This document shows, one piece after another, positions 26,517 through 35,266 of a stretch of 57,173 bases of DNA (position 1 is the stretch's first letter; every line of letters begins with the position of its first letter). Source of the DNA: JBBDSU01 sp040904825. Its GTDB lineage: Bacteria; Actinomycetota; Nitriliruptoria; Nitriliruptorales; Nitriliruptoraceae. The translations under genes were made by a program, and so were the position numbers. The stretch is taken from the NCBI GenBank assembly GCA_040904825.1, contig JBBDSU010000010.1, positions 1 to 57,173 on the forward strand. Direction: 5' to 3'. The notes below the pieces were generated by a model, which made no database searches, was not told the DNA's origin, and was given only the letters and a program-made list of their open reading frames with translations.

Positions 26517-27932
26517 TTGAGGTTGTTCCGCGGTTTCCGCTGGATCGTCATCATCGCAGCATTGTTGGCGATGATTCCCGCCGCTGCGTCCGCGGAGACG
26601 GCCGCTGACCTTGAACGGCGCCTGCAAGAGGCTCAGGAAGAACGTGAACGGGCCCAGCGGGATCTACGTGAGACACGCGAGCAAGAAACCGATGCCAGGA
26701 CCCGGTTGGCGGCCATCGAGAACGAGCTCTCCCGCGAAGAAGCCGCGCTCGCTGCGCTGCAGCGGGATCTTGAGGCCGCGCGCGAAGCGCTGATCGAAGC
26801 CGAGCGTCGTGCAGCGCAAGCTCGCAGCCAGCTCGAAGAGGTTCATCGGGCGCTGGAGATTGTCGAAGGCGAGTTCGCCGCCAAGCGTGCGCGACTAGAG
26901 ACGCGCATCCGCGCCGCTTTCAAGTACGGCCATGTGTCGTTTACGGAGGCATTCGCAGGTGTCAGGGACATCACCGATTTCCTCAACACGACGCATTATG
27001 TGTCGCACGTGCTCGGCGCTGACCGTGATCTCGTCGAGTCGTTGACCGAGTCGATTGAAGCGATCGCCGCGCAGCAGGCTGTTGCCGCCTCGCTCAAGGC
27101 AGACGCCGAACGCGAAGAGGCTGAGGCCGCCGATATCACGCGCCAGATCGAGCTGGCCACCGCGGGCCAGCGAGAGATGGCGCAGTCAATTCGTATGCGT
27201 CGAACTGAACGCGCCCGCGCGTTGGAAGAGCTGCGTGATGACCGGGCTTCCCTCGAGGGGCACCTCGCTGGTCTCGAGGCGGAATCGGCACGTATCCAGG
27301 AACAGCTGGCAGAGATCGCGCGGCGCCAAGCCGAAGAAGCCCACCGCAAGGCCTACGAAGCCTGGCAAGAGGCGGTAGCGGAATGGGAAGCTTGCCAAGC
27401 CGCCAATGCTCAGGCGGAAGAAGATGCCGACGCCGCTAACGAAGCGGGTGCTGATCCTGCCGTCGAGCCGGACCTTCAGGACTGCGGCGAACAACCGCCG
27501 TCGTCACCTCCGCCTCCGTCCAGCATCAGCGCTGGCAGTTGGGTCAGGCCGGTATCAGGGCGCCTGTCGTCGCCCTTTGGCCCTCGATGGGGACGGATGC
27601 ACTATGGCGTCGACCTCGCCAACTCGATGGGTACCGCCATCCGGGCAGCTCAGTCCGGCACGGTGGTGTGGACGGTGACCGGATGTAACGCCGCGAGCTC
27701 ATGGGGGTGCGGTGGTGGGTTCGGCAACTACGTCGTCGTTGATCACGGTGGTGGTTTCGCGACCGTCTATGCCCACCTGGCCAATGTTGGTGTGCAGTCG
27801 GGTGGGTCGGTCGGCGCTGGTCAGACCATCGGTACCGTCGGCAACTCCGGCAACTCGTACGGTCCCCACCTTCACTTCGAGTTCTACGACGGCGGAGTGC
27901 GCAGGAACCCCTGCAACTACATCTCCTGCTGA
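26517..27932 (+). CDS. Coiled-coil M23 peptidoglycan hydrolase (probable FtsEX effector)
   Basis: A secreted murein endopeptidase of 471 residues. A signal peptide (RWIVIIAALLAMIPAAASA) is followed by a long coiled coil (about residues 28-290), a Pro/Ser-rich linker and a C-terminal LytM domain. The metal and catalytic residues H362, D366 (HYGVD), H420 (YAHL), H451 and H453 (HLH) are all present, so it should be active, unlike degenerate regulators such as EnvC. Four Cys in the catalytic domain may form disulfides. The start is TTG 26517, after GAGGGG at 26506-26511. Its position after ftsX and its coiled coil suggest activation by FtsEX, as for RipC, PcsB or CwlO (inference). Confidence 0.88.
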   Translation: MRLFRGFRWIVIIAALLAMIPAAASAETAADLERRLQEAQEERERAQRDLRETREQETDARTRLAAIENELSREEAALAALQRDLEAAREALIEAERRAAQARSQLEEVHRALEIVEGEFAAKRARLETRIRAAFKYGHVSFTEAFAGVRDITDFLNTTHYVSHVLGADRDLVESLTESIEAIAAQQAVAASLKADAEREEAEAADITRQIELATAGQREMAQSIRMRRTERARALEELRDDRASLEGHLAGLEAESARIQEQLAEIARRQAEEAHRKAYEAWQEAVAEWEACQAANAQAEEDADAANEAGADPAVEPDLQDCGEQPPSSPPPPSSISAGSWVRPVSGRLSSPFGPRWGRMHYGVDLANSMGTAIRAAQSGTVVWTVTGCNAASSWGCGGGFGNYVVVDHGGGFATVYAHLANVGVQSGGSVGAGQTIGTVGNSGNSYGPHLHFEFYDGGVRRNPCNYISC

Positions 27933-27989
27933 CCCTTCTTCTACACCTCGTCGCGCAGGCGTGGTATCGGTGACCGATACGATCGGTCG

Positions 27990-28478
27990 ATGGCCACCAA
28001 GCATGCGAACTCCAAGACTGGCGACGGCACCAAGCTGATCGTCAGCAATCGTCGTGCGCGTTTCGACTATCACCTCGACGATCGCTACGAGGCGGGACTG
28101 GAACTCGTCGGCACAGAGGTCAAGTCGTTGCGAGGGGGCAAGGGCTCGCTGGCAGAAGCCTGGGTGAAGGTCGACCGCGATGGGGAAGCGTGGTTGATGC
28201 AAGCTCACATCCCTGAGTACGAGTACGGCAATCGCAACAATCACGATCCTGTGCGGCCACGCAAGCTGCTGCTTCGCCGCCGTGAGATCGACGAGCTCGC
28301 GCACGAAGTCGGCGCCAAGGGCGTCACCCTCGTGCCGACGCGCCTTTACTTCCGCAATGGCAGAGCCAAGCTCGAGTTTGCCGTGGGCAAGGGAAAGAAC
28401 ATTGCGGATAAGCGGCAAACATCCAAGGAACGCGATGCTCGCAGGGAAATGGAGCGAGCGCTCAAACAGCGCCGCTGA
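27990..28478 (+). CDS. smpB: SsrA-binding protein SmpB
   Basis: RNA-binding partner of tmRNA in rescue of stalled ribosomes (trans-translation). The 162 residues include the conserved N-terminal RRARFDYHLDDRYEAGLELVG, GTEVKSLRGGKGSL, HIPEYEYGN, and a basic C-terminal tail (DKRQTSKERDARREMERALK) that enters the mRNA channel. It lies 96 bp upstream of ssrA on the same strand, so both parts of the system are together. Confidence 0.96.
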   Translation: MATKHANSKTGDGTKLIVSNRRARFDYHLDDRYEAGLELVGTEVKSLRGGKGSLAEAWVKVDRDGEAWLMQAHIPEYEYGNRNNHDPVRPRKLLLRRREIDELAHEVGAKGVTLVPTRLYFRNGRAKLEFAVGKGKNIADKRQTSKERDARREMERALKQRR

Positions 28479-28573
28479 GCGCGCTTGATGGGGTGCCCCT
28501 GTCGCACAGGCCACCTTGCCGGTACACTCGGTCTTCGATCGATTGACAACTGCACAGCGTCGTTGCACCACTT

Positions 28574-28929
28574 GGGGCTGACATGGTTTCGACCGTGGTC
28601 GAGCCGTTGCCAAGGGAGCGTGCCGAGGGTGCTCGCGTGACCTCGTCAAAATGCGCGGGAAACCATAATTGCCAAGGACAATGACCTGGCTCTCGCGGCC
28701 TAAACACCCGCGACGATCTGCCTCTGACGCCTCGTAAGGGGACCAGATCGACATCACGAGGCTCCACTCCTGCGACTCGACCGTTGGTCGTGGGGGAACA
28801 CCTTTTGACGGTATGAACGCGGAAGCTGTCTGGTACCGGAGCACCGCGTTCGAGATCATCCGGAACCTACGCACGTAGAGCCCCGAGCAGCGGGATCGCG
28901 GGACCCGGGTTCGACTCCCGGCAGCTCCA
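28574..28929 (+). ncRNA. ssrA: Transfer-messenger RNA (tmRNA)
   Basis: The 5' end GGGGCTGACATGGTTTCGAC and the 3' tRNA-like end (GGGTTCGACTCCCGGCAGCTCC) are canonical. GGGGCTG (28574-28580) pairs with CAGCTCC (28922-28928), followed by discriminator A. CCA is not encoded (CGC follows), so it must be added by a nucleotidyltransferase. The tag frame at 28671-28703 encodes AKDNDLALAA then TAA, giving a C-terminal ALAA-type degradation signal for ClpXP-like proteases. TTGACA at 28543 is a possible -35, but no good -10 follows. Confidence 0.96.
28671..28703 (+). other. tmRNA tag-peptide reading frame
   Basis: Ten codons from the resume codon GCC to TAA, giving AKDNDLALAA. The same length as the E. 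coli tag and the shared DN..ALAA pattern support the frame. The exact resume codon is inferred from that similarity. Confidence 0.85.
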
Positions 28930-28955
28930 CGCACCTGTTTCTCCACGCACCTGTT
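28925..28955 (+). repeat. 15-bp direct repeat at the tmRNA 3' end
   Basis: CTCCACGCACCTGTT occurs at 28925-28939, overlapping the last acceptor-stem bases of ssrA, and again at 28941-28955. ssrA 3' ends are common integration sites, so a scar is conceivable. However, no integrase is nearby and a simple local duplication is the plainer reading. Confidence 0.7.
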
Positions 28956-29162
28956 CGCCGACGAGGCATGATCATCTGCGAATGACCCGCGTGTGACAAT
29001 CTCTCCAGTTTTCAAGCCCGTGTGATGCATCGCGCTTCTTGACAGCCACGAAGGGTTGAAGGGAAGTGACGGATCGCTGTCCATGCCGCCATCAAGGGTT
29101 GGCATGGGACGATGACGTCTAGCGACATCGCACGAAATTTCGGAGCAACGACGCCGACAGGC

Positions 29163-29192
29163 ACGACCCCGCTCTTGGTTGAGCGGGGTCGT
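29163..29192 (+). terminator. Perfect 12-bp stem-loop downstream of ssrA
   Basis: ACGACCCCGCTC (29163-29174) and GAGCGGGGTCGT (29181-29192) are exact reverse complements around a 6-nt loop. It could terminate ssrA-proximal transcription or insulate the transporter operon. No T-run follows, so factor-independent termination is not certain. The rest of the 28930-29493 spacer shows no gene. Confidence 0.55.
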
Positions 29193-29493
29193 CGTGTGTC
29201 CAAGCAGATCCGCATGGATCCCGCTTCCTGTGTTTGTATCTGCGCGGTCGGGCAAGCCTGGTCATCTGACCGATCGGGGAACAGGCACCTCAGGCGTGAG
29301 CTGTCTTGTGCATCGATGAAACGGATCGATAGGCTCTCGGTGCGTGCTGGACGGTCGCTGCAACATCGCAGCTGATTGAGGCATCTTCCTGGAGACAGGC
29401 CTGAGGGCGAACTTCATGCTCGGCGCTTGACGCGCCTGATGTCCGGTACTTACGTGACCCCGAGCGGCAAGGTGCGGGCAGGAGGCGGGCAGC

Positions 29494-30150
29494 ATGGATG
29501 GTGTCGTAAGTTTGTTCAGGTTCGTCAGCGACAACACCTCGGGAGTTCTCGACCGCACCATCGAACACGCATGGCTGGTGCTTGGCGTGATCCTCGCCGC
29601 GTCTGTCTTCTCCGTTTTTGTCGGTGTTGCCGTGCAACACCGCAACACCGCAAAACAGTTCGCGCTCGGCACCGCCAGTGTGCTGTTGACGATCCCTTCG
29701 CTGGCGTTGTTTGCGATTTTCATTCCTCTTGTCGGGATCGGAAACCGAGCTGCACAGATCGCACTCTTCCTCTATGCGATCCTTCCTGTCTTGCGCAACA
29801 CCGTGACTGGACTCGATGCCGTTGACCCCGCGATTGTCGAGTCCGCTAAGGGCATGGGCATGGGGCAAGTGCAGCAGTTGCTGAGGGTGCGAATCCCGCT
29901 TGCGTGGCCGGTCATCATTGCCGGCATCCGCGTGTCCACCCAGCTCATCACCGGTGTTGCGGCGATCGCGGTGCTCGTAGGGGGAGGAGGGCTGGGGTCC
30001 TATATCCAGCGAGGACTGACGAGCCTTGGCAATCCGTTTTCGATTGAGCGTGTGTGGACCGGAACGTTGTTCATCATTCTTCTCGCACTCGTGCTGGACC
30101 TGCTGCTCGGATTCATTGGCAAGCGCACTACCTCGCCGGGGTTGCGATGA
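29494..30150 (+). CDS. Glycine betaine/osmoprotectant ABC transporter permease (first of two)
   Basis: A 218-residue inner-membrane permease of the ProW/OpuBB type with five to six helices. The coupling-helix region VESAKGMGMGQVQQLLRVRIPLAWPVIIAGIR contains the EAA-like motif, and VLVGGGGLGSYIQRG is characteristic of the osmoprotectant group. It starts the operon permease-ATPase-permease. The two permeases probably form a heterodimer. GGAGG precedes the ATG by 8 nt. Confidence 0.92.
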   Translation: MDGVVSLFRFVSDNTSGVLDRTIEHAWLVLGVILAASVFSVFVGVAVQHRNTAKQFALGTASVLLTIPSLALFAIFIPLVGIGNRAAQIALFLYAILPVLRNTVTGLDAVDPAIVESAKGMGMGQVQQLLRVRIPLAWPVIIAGIRVSTQLITGVAAIAVLVGGGGLGSYIQRGLTSLGNPFSIERVWTGTLFIILLALVLDLLLGFIGKRTTSPGLR

Positions 30151-30211
30151 CCGACCGCAGCGCCATTCGTCAACCGTATTTCGCATGTAAAGCGACCAGG
30201 AGCCGGACGGC

Positions 30212-31435
30212 ATGAGCCAAGACACTTCTATCGGATCAGGGCCCGCGGGAACGGTTGGTGACCGCGATCCAACTGACATGCCGGTGATGATCCATCTCGA
30301 CGGAGTCGAGAAGATCTATGCCCCCGGTGAGCCACCAGCGGTTGAGCGGCTCACCCTTGACGTGCATACCGGAGAGATCCTGGTACTGGTGGGACCATCG
30401 GGCTGTGGCAAGTCGACCACGTTGCGGCTGATCAACCGGATGATCGAGCCAACCGGTGGCCGCATCATCTTTGATGGTGAAGATGTCACCGAAATGGACC
30501 CCACCCAGTTGCGCCGCCGCATCGGGTATGTGATCCAGCGCATCGGACTGTTCCCACACCAGACGATCGCAGAGAACATCGGCACCGTGCCTCGGTTGCT
30601 CGGATGGGATGCGAACCGCGCGACGGCTCGGACCGACGAACTGCTCGATCTGGTCGGTCTCGAACCGTCCATCTATCGTGACCGCTATCCCAAGGAGCTT
30701 TCAGGTGGTCAGGCGCAACGTGTCGGAGTGGCGCGAGCGCTGGCTGCAGATCCTCCGGTCATGCTCATGGATGAGCCGTTTGGCGCCGTCGATCCGATCA
30801 CTCGGGATCGCTTGCAGAACGAGTTTCTCCGGTTGCAGGCTGAGGTGCAGAAGACGATCGTGTTCGTCACACACGACATCGATGAAGCCATCAAGATGGG
30901 CGACCGCATCGCAATCCTCAGAGAGCGGTCAGTGGTCGCGCAACTTGATACGCCGGCACGCATCCTGTCGTACCCGGTTGACGAGTTCGTCGACGACTTC
31001 ATCGGGGCGGGCTCAACGTTGAAGGGCTTGCATTTCGAGCGGGTTGAAGGGCTCGATGTGCCGGACTATCCCACGGTCACGCTCGAGACATCACGGAGTG
31101 AGGCGCGCCAACTGCTGGCTGACAGCGATTTTCACTGGCTGCTCGCTTTGGATGCGCAGAATCGTCCAGCGCGCTGGATCAAGGACGACCATCTCTCGGG
31201 TTCGTCACAGCCACTCGATCAGGTTGGGCTTCAGGTTCGAGCTGTCGTCGAACCCAACGCGACATTGCACGATGCTCTCGAAGCGATGATCACCTCCTCG
31301 GCGGCGCAGGCGGTCGTGATCGACCACGATGGCACCTATCGCGGGGTCGTACAGATCGAGTTGCTGACCGAGGCAATCCGTCGTATGCGCAGTGACGCGC
31401 GTCGTCACTACGAGCAACTCGAGGCGACCCGATGA
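30212..31435 (+). CDS. Glycine betaine/osmoprotectant ABC transporter ATP-binding protein with CBS tail
   Basis: A 407-residue ATPase of the ProV/OpuBA family. Walker A GPSGCGKST, signature LSGGQAQRVGVARA, and Walker B PVMLMDEPFGAVDP are followed by FVTHDIDEAIKMGDRIAIL. The C-terminal third (after GAGSTLKGL) contains a CBS-like region ending in QAVVIDHDGTYRGVVQIELL, which in OpuA senses ionic strength or cyclic-di-AMP; whether it does here is unknown. The stop overlaps the start of the second permease (ATGA at 31432-31435). Confidence 0.93.
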   Translation: MSQDTSIGSGPAGTVGDRDPTDMPVMIHLDGVEKIYAPGEPPAVERLTLDVHTGEILVLVGPSGCGKSTTLRLINRMIEPTGGRIIFDGEDVTEMDPTQLRRRIGYVIQRIGLFPHQTIAENIGTVPRLLGWDANRATARTDELLDLVGLEPSIYRDRYPKELSGGQAQRVGVARALAADPPVMLMDEPFGAVDPITRDRLQNEFLRLQAEVQKTIVFVTHDIDEAIKMGDRIAILRERSVVAQLDTPARILSYPVDEFVDDFIGAGSTLKGLHFERVEGLDVPDYPTVTLETSRSEARQLLADSDFHWLLALDAQNRPARWIKDDHLSGSSQPLDQVGLQVRAVVEPNATLHDALEAMITSSAAQAVVIDHDGTYRGVVQIELLTEAIRRMRSDARRHYEQLEATR

Positions 31436-32292
31436 ACACGCCCGTGGTCTCGCCAACAGAACTTGCACAACAACCGGACGAGTCGCTGTCGGCTCGACTG
31501 GGCGGGCATATCCGCAACGACCTGCAACTGGTGCTTACCCCAGTCGTGCTGCTCATCGTCTTCGCCGCGTTCTGGACCTGGCTTGGCGCACAGGAATTGT
31601 CAGGTCAGGCGGCGAGCGCCCTTCGCACCGAGAACTTGCTCCAACAGACCCGTGAGCAGATCACGATCACGGCGCTGTCGACGGTCGGGGTGCTGCTCAT
31701 CGCGATCCCGCTGGGGATCGCTCTGACACGACCGAGCGGCAAACGATTCGCAGGGCCTGCATTGACCATTGCGAACGCTGGGCAGGCCATTCCTGCGTAC
31801 GGGCTTCTGGTGCTTGCGCTGGCCGTTCTTGGGCGTGTGTTCGGTCGATCGCGCGACAACATCCTGCAGAACACCATCGGAACCTGGCTGGCGCCAGGAC
31901 TGGTCATCACGGTGATCGCGCTCATCTTGTTTGCGATCTTGCCAGTGCTGAGGAACACCATGGTCGGTTTGCAGCAGGTCGATGAGGACATCATCGAGGC
32001 GGGGCTCGGCATGGGCATGACCCGTGGCGAAATCCTGAGGCGCATTGAGCTGCCGCTGGCTGTCCCGGTGATGCTGGCTGGCGTTCGGACGGCACTGGTG
32101 ATCAACGTCGGCATGGCCACACTTGCATTTTTGATCGGTGGCGGAGGGCTCGGTGTGGCGATCCGAACGGGGATCCAGATGTCTCAGAACGTCGTGGTGC
32201 TCACCGGTGGCATCCTGACGGCGCTGCTCGCACTGAGCGTCGACTGGCTCGGCAGTGTTGCGGAACGCTTCTTGCGTCCCAAAGGTATTTGA
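31432..32292 (+). CDS. Glycine betaine/osmoprotectant ABC transporter permease (second)
   Basis: A 286-residue permease paralogous to the first. It has a longer N-terminus with an extra helix (LVLTPVVLLIVFAAFWTWLG) and then the same core, including IIEAGLGMGMTRGEILRRIELPLAVPVMLAGVR and FLIGGGGLGVAI. Coupled translation with the ATPase supports a shared complex. A long hairpin follows between it and the convergent binding-protein gene. Confidence 0.92.
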   Translation: MNTPVVSPTELAQQPDESLSARLGGHIRNDLQLVLTPVVLLIVFAAFWTWLGAQELSGQAASALRTENLLQQTREQITITALSTVGVLLIAIPLGIALTRPSGKRFAGPALTIANAGQAIPAYGLLVLALAVLGRVFGRSRDNILQNTIGTWLAPGLVITVIALILFAILPVLRNTMVGLQQVDEDIIEAGLGMGMTRGEILRRIELPLAVPVMLAGVRTALVINVGMATLAFLIGGGGLGVAIRTGIQMSQNVVVLTGGILTALLALSVDWLGSVAERFLRPKGI

Positions 32293-32429
32293 ACAACCCC
32301 GTTCGCTCGATGCGGCGTGACGATACAGCGTGACACCCTGCGTGTGGCGTGCCCGTATGGTGGCGACGCCTCGGTCACACATCCGAACGCCCGACGACGC
32401 TTATCCCATTGATGAGCACCATCGATGGG

Positions 32430-32471
32430 GATGAGTTGGGGGTACACCACGCGGTGCACCCCCAACTCATC
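32430..32471. terminator. Long bidirectional terminator-like hairpin
   Basis: GATGAGTTGGGGGT (32430-32443) is exactly complementary to ACCCCCAACTCATC (32458-32471). Inside, after one mismatch, CACC pairs with GGTG around an ACGC loop. It lies between two convergent genes (stops at 32292 and 32492), the right place to end transcription from both sides. No strong T-tract is seen. Confidence 0.75.
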
Positions 32472-32491
32472 TCCTGTGGTCATCAGACCGT

Positions 32492-33460
32492 TCAGGCGAG
32501 CCCGATTGACTCGAGATATTCGCGTGCAACGTCCGCGTACTCACGACCGTTGATGTCGACTTCGTAGTTCAGCCGGACCATCGTCGCGTTATCAAGGTCT
32601 TGCAGAATCGCTTCGGCGATCTCTGTGATGGCTTCGGTGTCTGCATCGCTGAGGGTGTCATCGCGGAACGTGTAGGACACGTTGTAGATGATCATGACAC
32701 CGGGGTCGTCCACGAGCGTCAGCCCGAGTCCATCGATGCGTCCATCGGTCGTGAAGACTTCACCGAAATCGCAGTTGTCATTGCCGGTCTCGGTGTAGAT
32801 GACTCCAGTTTCCAGAATGACCTGTTGCGACTGTGGCATCTGGTAACCGGTGTGTTCCTCCCACAGGACCAGGCCATCAGGACGGTCGGGGAACTCGGAC
32901 TCCATGCAGGCGACTGCGTCCGGGTTCTGTTGGAGATACTCGGCCATCGTCTCAAACGTGAACGGCTGCCCATCGTTGGCTGCTGTTGCCGCAGGGGACG
33001 ACGCAAATCCGTAGGTGTTGTTAAACGGCGAGAGCCCGACCCAGCGAATGCTGTTGTCTTCCAGGTCCTGGTTGGCTACCAGGTTGTAGAGCTCGGTGCG
33101 GTCGAAGGATGGGTCTTCTTGACCTAGGTGGACGGTCCAGCCAGTGCCGTTGTACTCGGCATAGACGTCGATCTCACCCGCGAGCAGTGCGTCACGGTTG
33201 ACGACCGTGCCACCTAGATTGGTGCGGTCCTCAACGTCAGCGCCGGCTTCTTCGAGGGCGATCACGAGCATGTTGCCGAGGAGAATGTTCTCAGTGAAGT
33301 CCTTCGACCCGACGGAAATCGTCGCGCCAGCGAGATCGCCGTCAGCGTCGGACCCGCATGCGACTAGCGTCAAAGCGAGCACGAGCGAAAGTGCAGTAAT
33401 GCGGACAGTTCGAGTCAGTAAATTCAATCGCTTCTCCGTACGAGGGGACATGGGAAGCAT
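32492..33460 (-). CDS. Glycine betaine/osmoprotectant ABC transporter substrate-binding lipoprotein
   Basis: Extracytoplasmic binding protein of the OpuAC/OsmF group, 322 residues. The signal ends in the lipobox LVAC (followed by Gly), so it is anchored as a lipoprotein. ISVGSKDFTENILLGNMLVIALEEAG and YAEYNGTGWTVHLG are hallmark segments of quaternary-amine binding proteins. It belongs functionally with the upstream permease/ATPase operon but is transcribed convergently, so its level is set by its own promoter. ATG 33451 is an alternative start. Confidence 0.9.
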   Translation of the reverse strand: MLPMSPRTEKRLNLLTRTVRITALSLVLALTLVACGSDADGDLAGATISVGSKDFTENILLGNMLVIALEEAGADVEDRTNLGGTVVNRDALLAGEIDVYAEYNGTGWTVHLGQEDPSFDRTELYNLVANQDLEDNSIRWVGLSPFNNTYGFASSPAATAANDGQPFTFETMAEYLQQNPDAVACMESEFPDRPDGLVLWEEHTGYQMPQSQQVILETGVIYTETGNDNCDFGEVFTTDGRIDGLGLTLVDDPGVMIIYNVSYTFRDDTLSDADTEAITEIAEAILQDLDNATMVRLNYEVDINGREYADVAREYLESIGLA

Positions 33461-33600
33461 GTGCCAGGATCGTCACAGGATCGTGTCCGGCGGCATCATG
33501 CATCGGAGGTGTGCTGCGCTCTTCGCGCAGTCCGACACCATCCGATGCCTACGACCCTAGCCATAGCCCTCGACGGCAGCGAACTGTGTGGGGCAGCGCA

Positions 33601-33640
33601 GAGCGGCGGGGAGCGGCGGGGAGCGGCGGGGAGCGGCGGA
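33601..33640 (+). repeat. 10-bp tandem repeat, four copies
   Basis: GAGCGGCGGG is repeated head to tail four times (the last copy ends in A instead of G), just beyond the 3' end of the metallophosphoesterase gene. It is noncoding as far as I can see; copy number may vary between strains. Confidence 0.9.
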
Positions 33641-33653
33641 AGAATCCGTGAGA

Positions 33654-34541
33654 TCAGACGTCGGTTTCGGCTTTCCGGTCACGGCGGGCTTTGAGCTCCG
33701 GGCTGTCATCGAACCTGGGCAGCGGAGGTGTCCACCGTCGGCTCGTCGGGGTGAATCGCATCTGGATCGGGTCACGACCCCACACCTGCCAATTGACGTC
33801 ATCGCCGAGTTCGATGATCCCCATCGCGGCGGCCGGCTCACCCTGGGTCGTGAAGCTTTCAGTCAACGATTGCTGGGTGAGATAAGTAGTGCCGTCGAGT
33901 GCGAAGAACGTGTTGCGGTGGACATGTCCCGTCAATGCGACGACTGGTACACGTGCCAGGCCAAGCGCGGCGCGAATCCGGTGATTGTTCGGATAGGTCG
34001 CCAACGTCGGGTTGTTCTCGAAGTAGTAGTTGCCGAACTGGGTGTCACCCGAGAACGGGATGTGCGTCACCACGAGCAGCGGTCGGTCAGCCTGCTGCAC
34101 GGTGGTCGCAAGCCAGATCAGATCGGCTTCGCGCAGGACGAAGCCGGTGTAAGACGGGCTGCGCAAGGTGGTGGCATCGGCCCCCCACACCACGATGCGC
34201 CATCCACCGACGTCGACGGTGCGATGCCCCATAGGCCGGTCGAAAATCTGTTCGTTCTCCTCCATGGTGAGCAGGGCGACGTCGTGGTTGCCGCAGACAT
34301 GTGAGATCGGGGTGTCGATGGCAGCAAAGGTCTCGGCGACATCGGCCTCAAGCCGCAAGTCGGTGTCGTGGTCGACGTCTGAGATGCGGTCCCCGAGGTC
34401 AAGGACGTGATCGACACCTTGTTTTCGCACGAAGGTGCCGAAATCAGCCATGAGGTCCAGTGCGCGATCACCGCGCTTGGTCACGAAGTGCTGGCCGTGG
34501 TGGATGTCGGTGATGACGGCGATGCGGGCAGGTGAAGTCAT
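33654..34541 (-). CDS. Calcineurin-like metallophosphoesterase
   Basis: A 295-residue enzyme with the complete metallophosphatase motif set: ITDIHHG, DLGDRISD, VCGNHDVALL, VVTHIPFSG and LTGHVHRN. These bind a two-metal centre and hydrolyse phosphate esters, perhaps cyclic nucleotides or phospholipid head groups; the substrate is unknown. Its start overlaps the stop of the HAD phosphatase gene by 4 bp (34538-34541), so two phosphatases are co-expressed. Confidence 0.9.
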   Translation of the reverse strand: MTSPARIAVITDIHHGQHFVTKRGDRALDLMADFGTFVRKQGVDHVLDLGDRISDVDHDTDLRLEADVAETFAAIDTPISHVCGNHDVALLTMEENEQIFDRPMGHRTVDVGGWRIVVWGADATTLRSPSYTGFVLREADLIWLATTVQQADRPLLVVTHIPFSGDTQFGNYYFENNPTLATYPNNHRIRAALGLARVPVVALTGHVHRNTFFALDGTTYLTQQSLTESFTTQGEPAAAMGIIELGDDVNWQVWGRDPIQMRFTPTSRRWTPPLPRFDDSPELKARRDRKAETDV

Positions 34542-35266
34542 GACAGCTGGAGCCTTTCAACCAGTCGGAAGGTAACGCCTGCTGCGCGGGCGGCAGCCCC
34601 GTCGGTGACAGGCGTATCGCCGATCATGATGGCGTCGGTCGCTTCAACCCCGGCGCGGGTGAGTGCCACGCGGAGCAGATCTGGTGATGGCTTGCCCACT
34701 ACTCGCGCGGCAGTGACCGGGACAGCCGCGGTCACCGCTGCCCACCATGCGCCGGTTTCGGCCACCGGTGTGCCGTCAGCCGCGGGATGAGATGGGTCGG
34801 GGTTGGCAACCCACACAGGAACGCCTTTGCTGGCAAGGCGCATGAGTTCGGTCAGGTCGTGGCCATCCATGGCCGGATCGCGGGTCAAGGCCGCGATCTC
34901 TGGATCTTCGCGATCGGTCGTCAGCGACAGGCTCCGGGCGAGCTCGGCAAGCCGTTTTGTTCCGAACCAGGCCAGCCGTGCTCCCGGATGCTCCTTGGCG
35001 ATGCTGCGCACCATCGTCTCACCTGCAGTGATCACCTGATCGGCGTCAATCTTCAGGCCTAGGCGTGCGAGCCGTTGTGATAGCGACACCGCGGTGTCTT
35101 CAGAATTGTTTGACACGATCCACACACGACCAGGATGTCGATCGACCAGTTCGCGAGCCCCGGGCAGCACGGCATCGCCTGCTACCAGGCAACCGTCGAG
35201 GTCACTCAAGATCACCTCGTGGGTGAACCCTTGGTTGACGAGCTGGGTCAGCGAGGTGGCGATCAT
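34538..35266 (-). CDS. HAD-superfamily hydrolase, class IIA (NagD/PGPase-like)
   Basis: A 242-residue HAD phosphatase. Motif I is LSDLDGCL (DxDG), motif II is in VSNNSEDT, and motifs III and IV are KPSPDL and IGDTPVTDGAAARAAG. The cap inserted between motifs II and III places it in the NagD/PGP group, which acts on sugar or nucleoside monophosphates or 2-phosphoglycolate. It is the first gene of a two-gene unit with the metallophosphoesterase. Confidence 0.88.
   Translation of the reverse strand: MIATSLTQLVNQGFTHEVILSDLDGCLVAGDAVLPGARELVDRHPGRVWIVSNNSEDTAVSLSQRLARLGLKIDADQVITAGETMVRSIAKEHPGARLAWFGTKRLAELARSLSLTTDREDPEIAALTRDPAMDGHDLTELMRLASKGVPVWVANPDPSHPAADGTPVAETGAWWAAVTAAVPVTAARVVGKPSPDLLRVALTRAGVEATDAIMIGDTPVTDGAAARAAGVTFRLVERLQLS

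Noticed and set aside
28543..28573. ssrA promoter at TTGACA
   Set aside because: No A/T-rich -10 at the correct spacing; CACCAC lies at the expected position, so the promoter cannot be assigned.
27699..29255. Long minus-strand open frame (over 500 codons) across the M23 end, smpB and ssrA
   Set aside because: It is antisense to smpB and tmRNA, both certain genes, and its translation has low-complexity Arg/Ser/Pro composition with no family resemblance.
29290..30279. Minus-strand frame of about 330 codons over the first betaine permease
   Set aside because: Antisense to a recognisable permease; its predicted protein is rich in His, Arg and Gln, with no domain.
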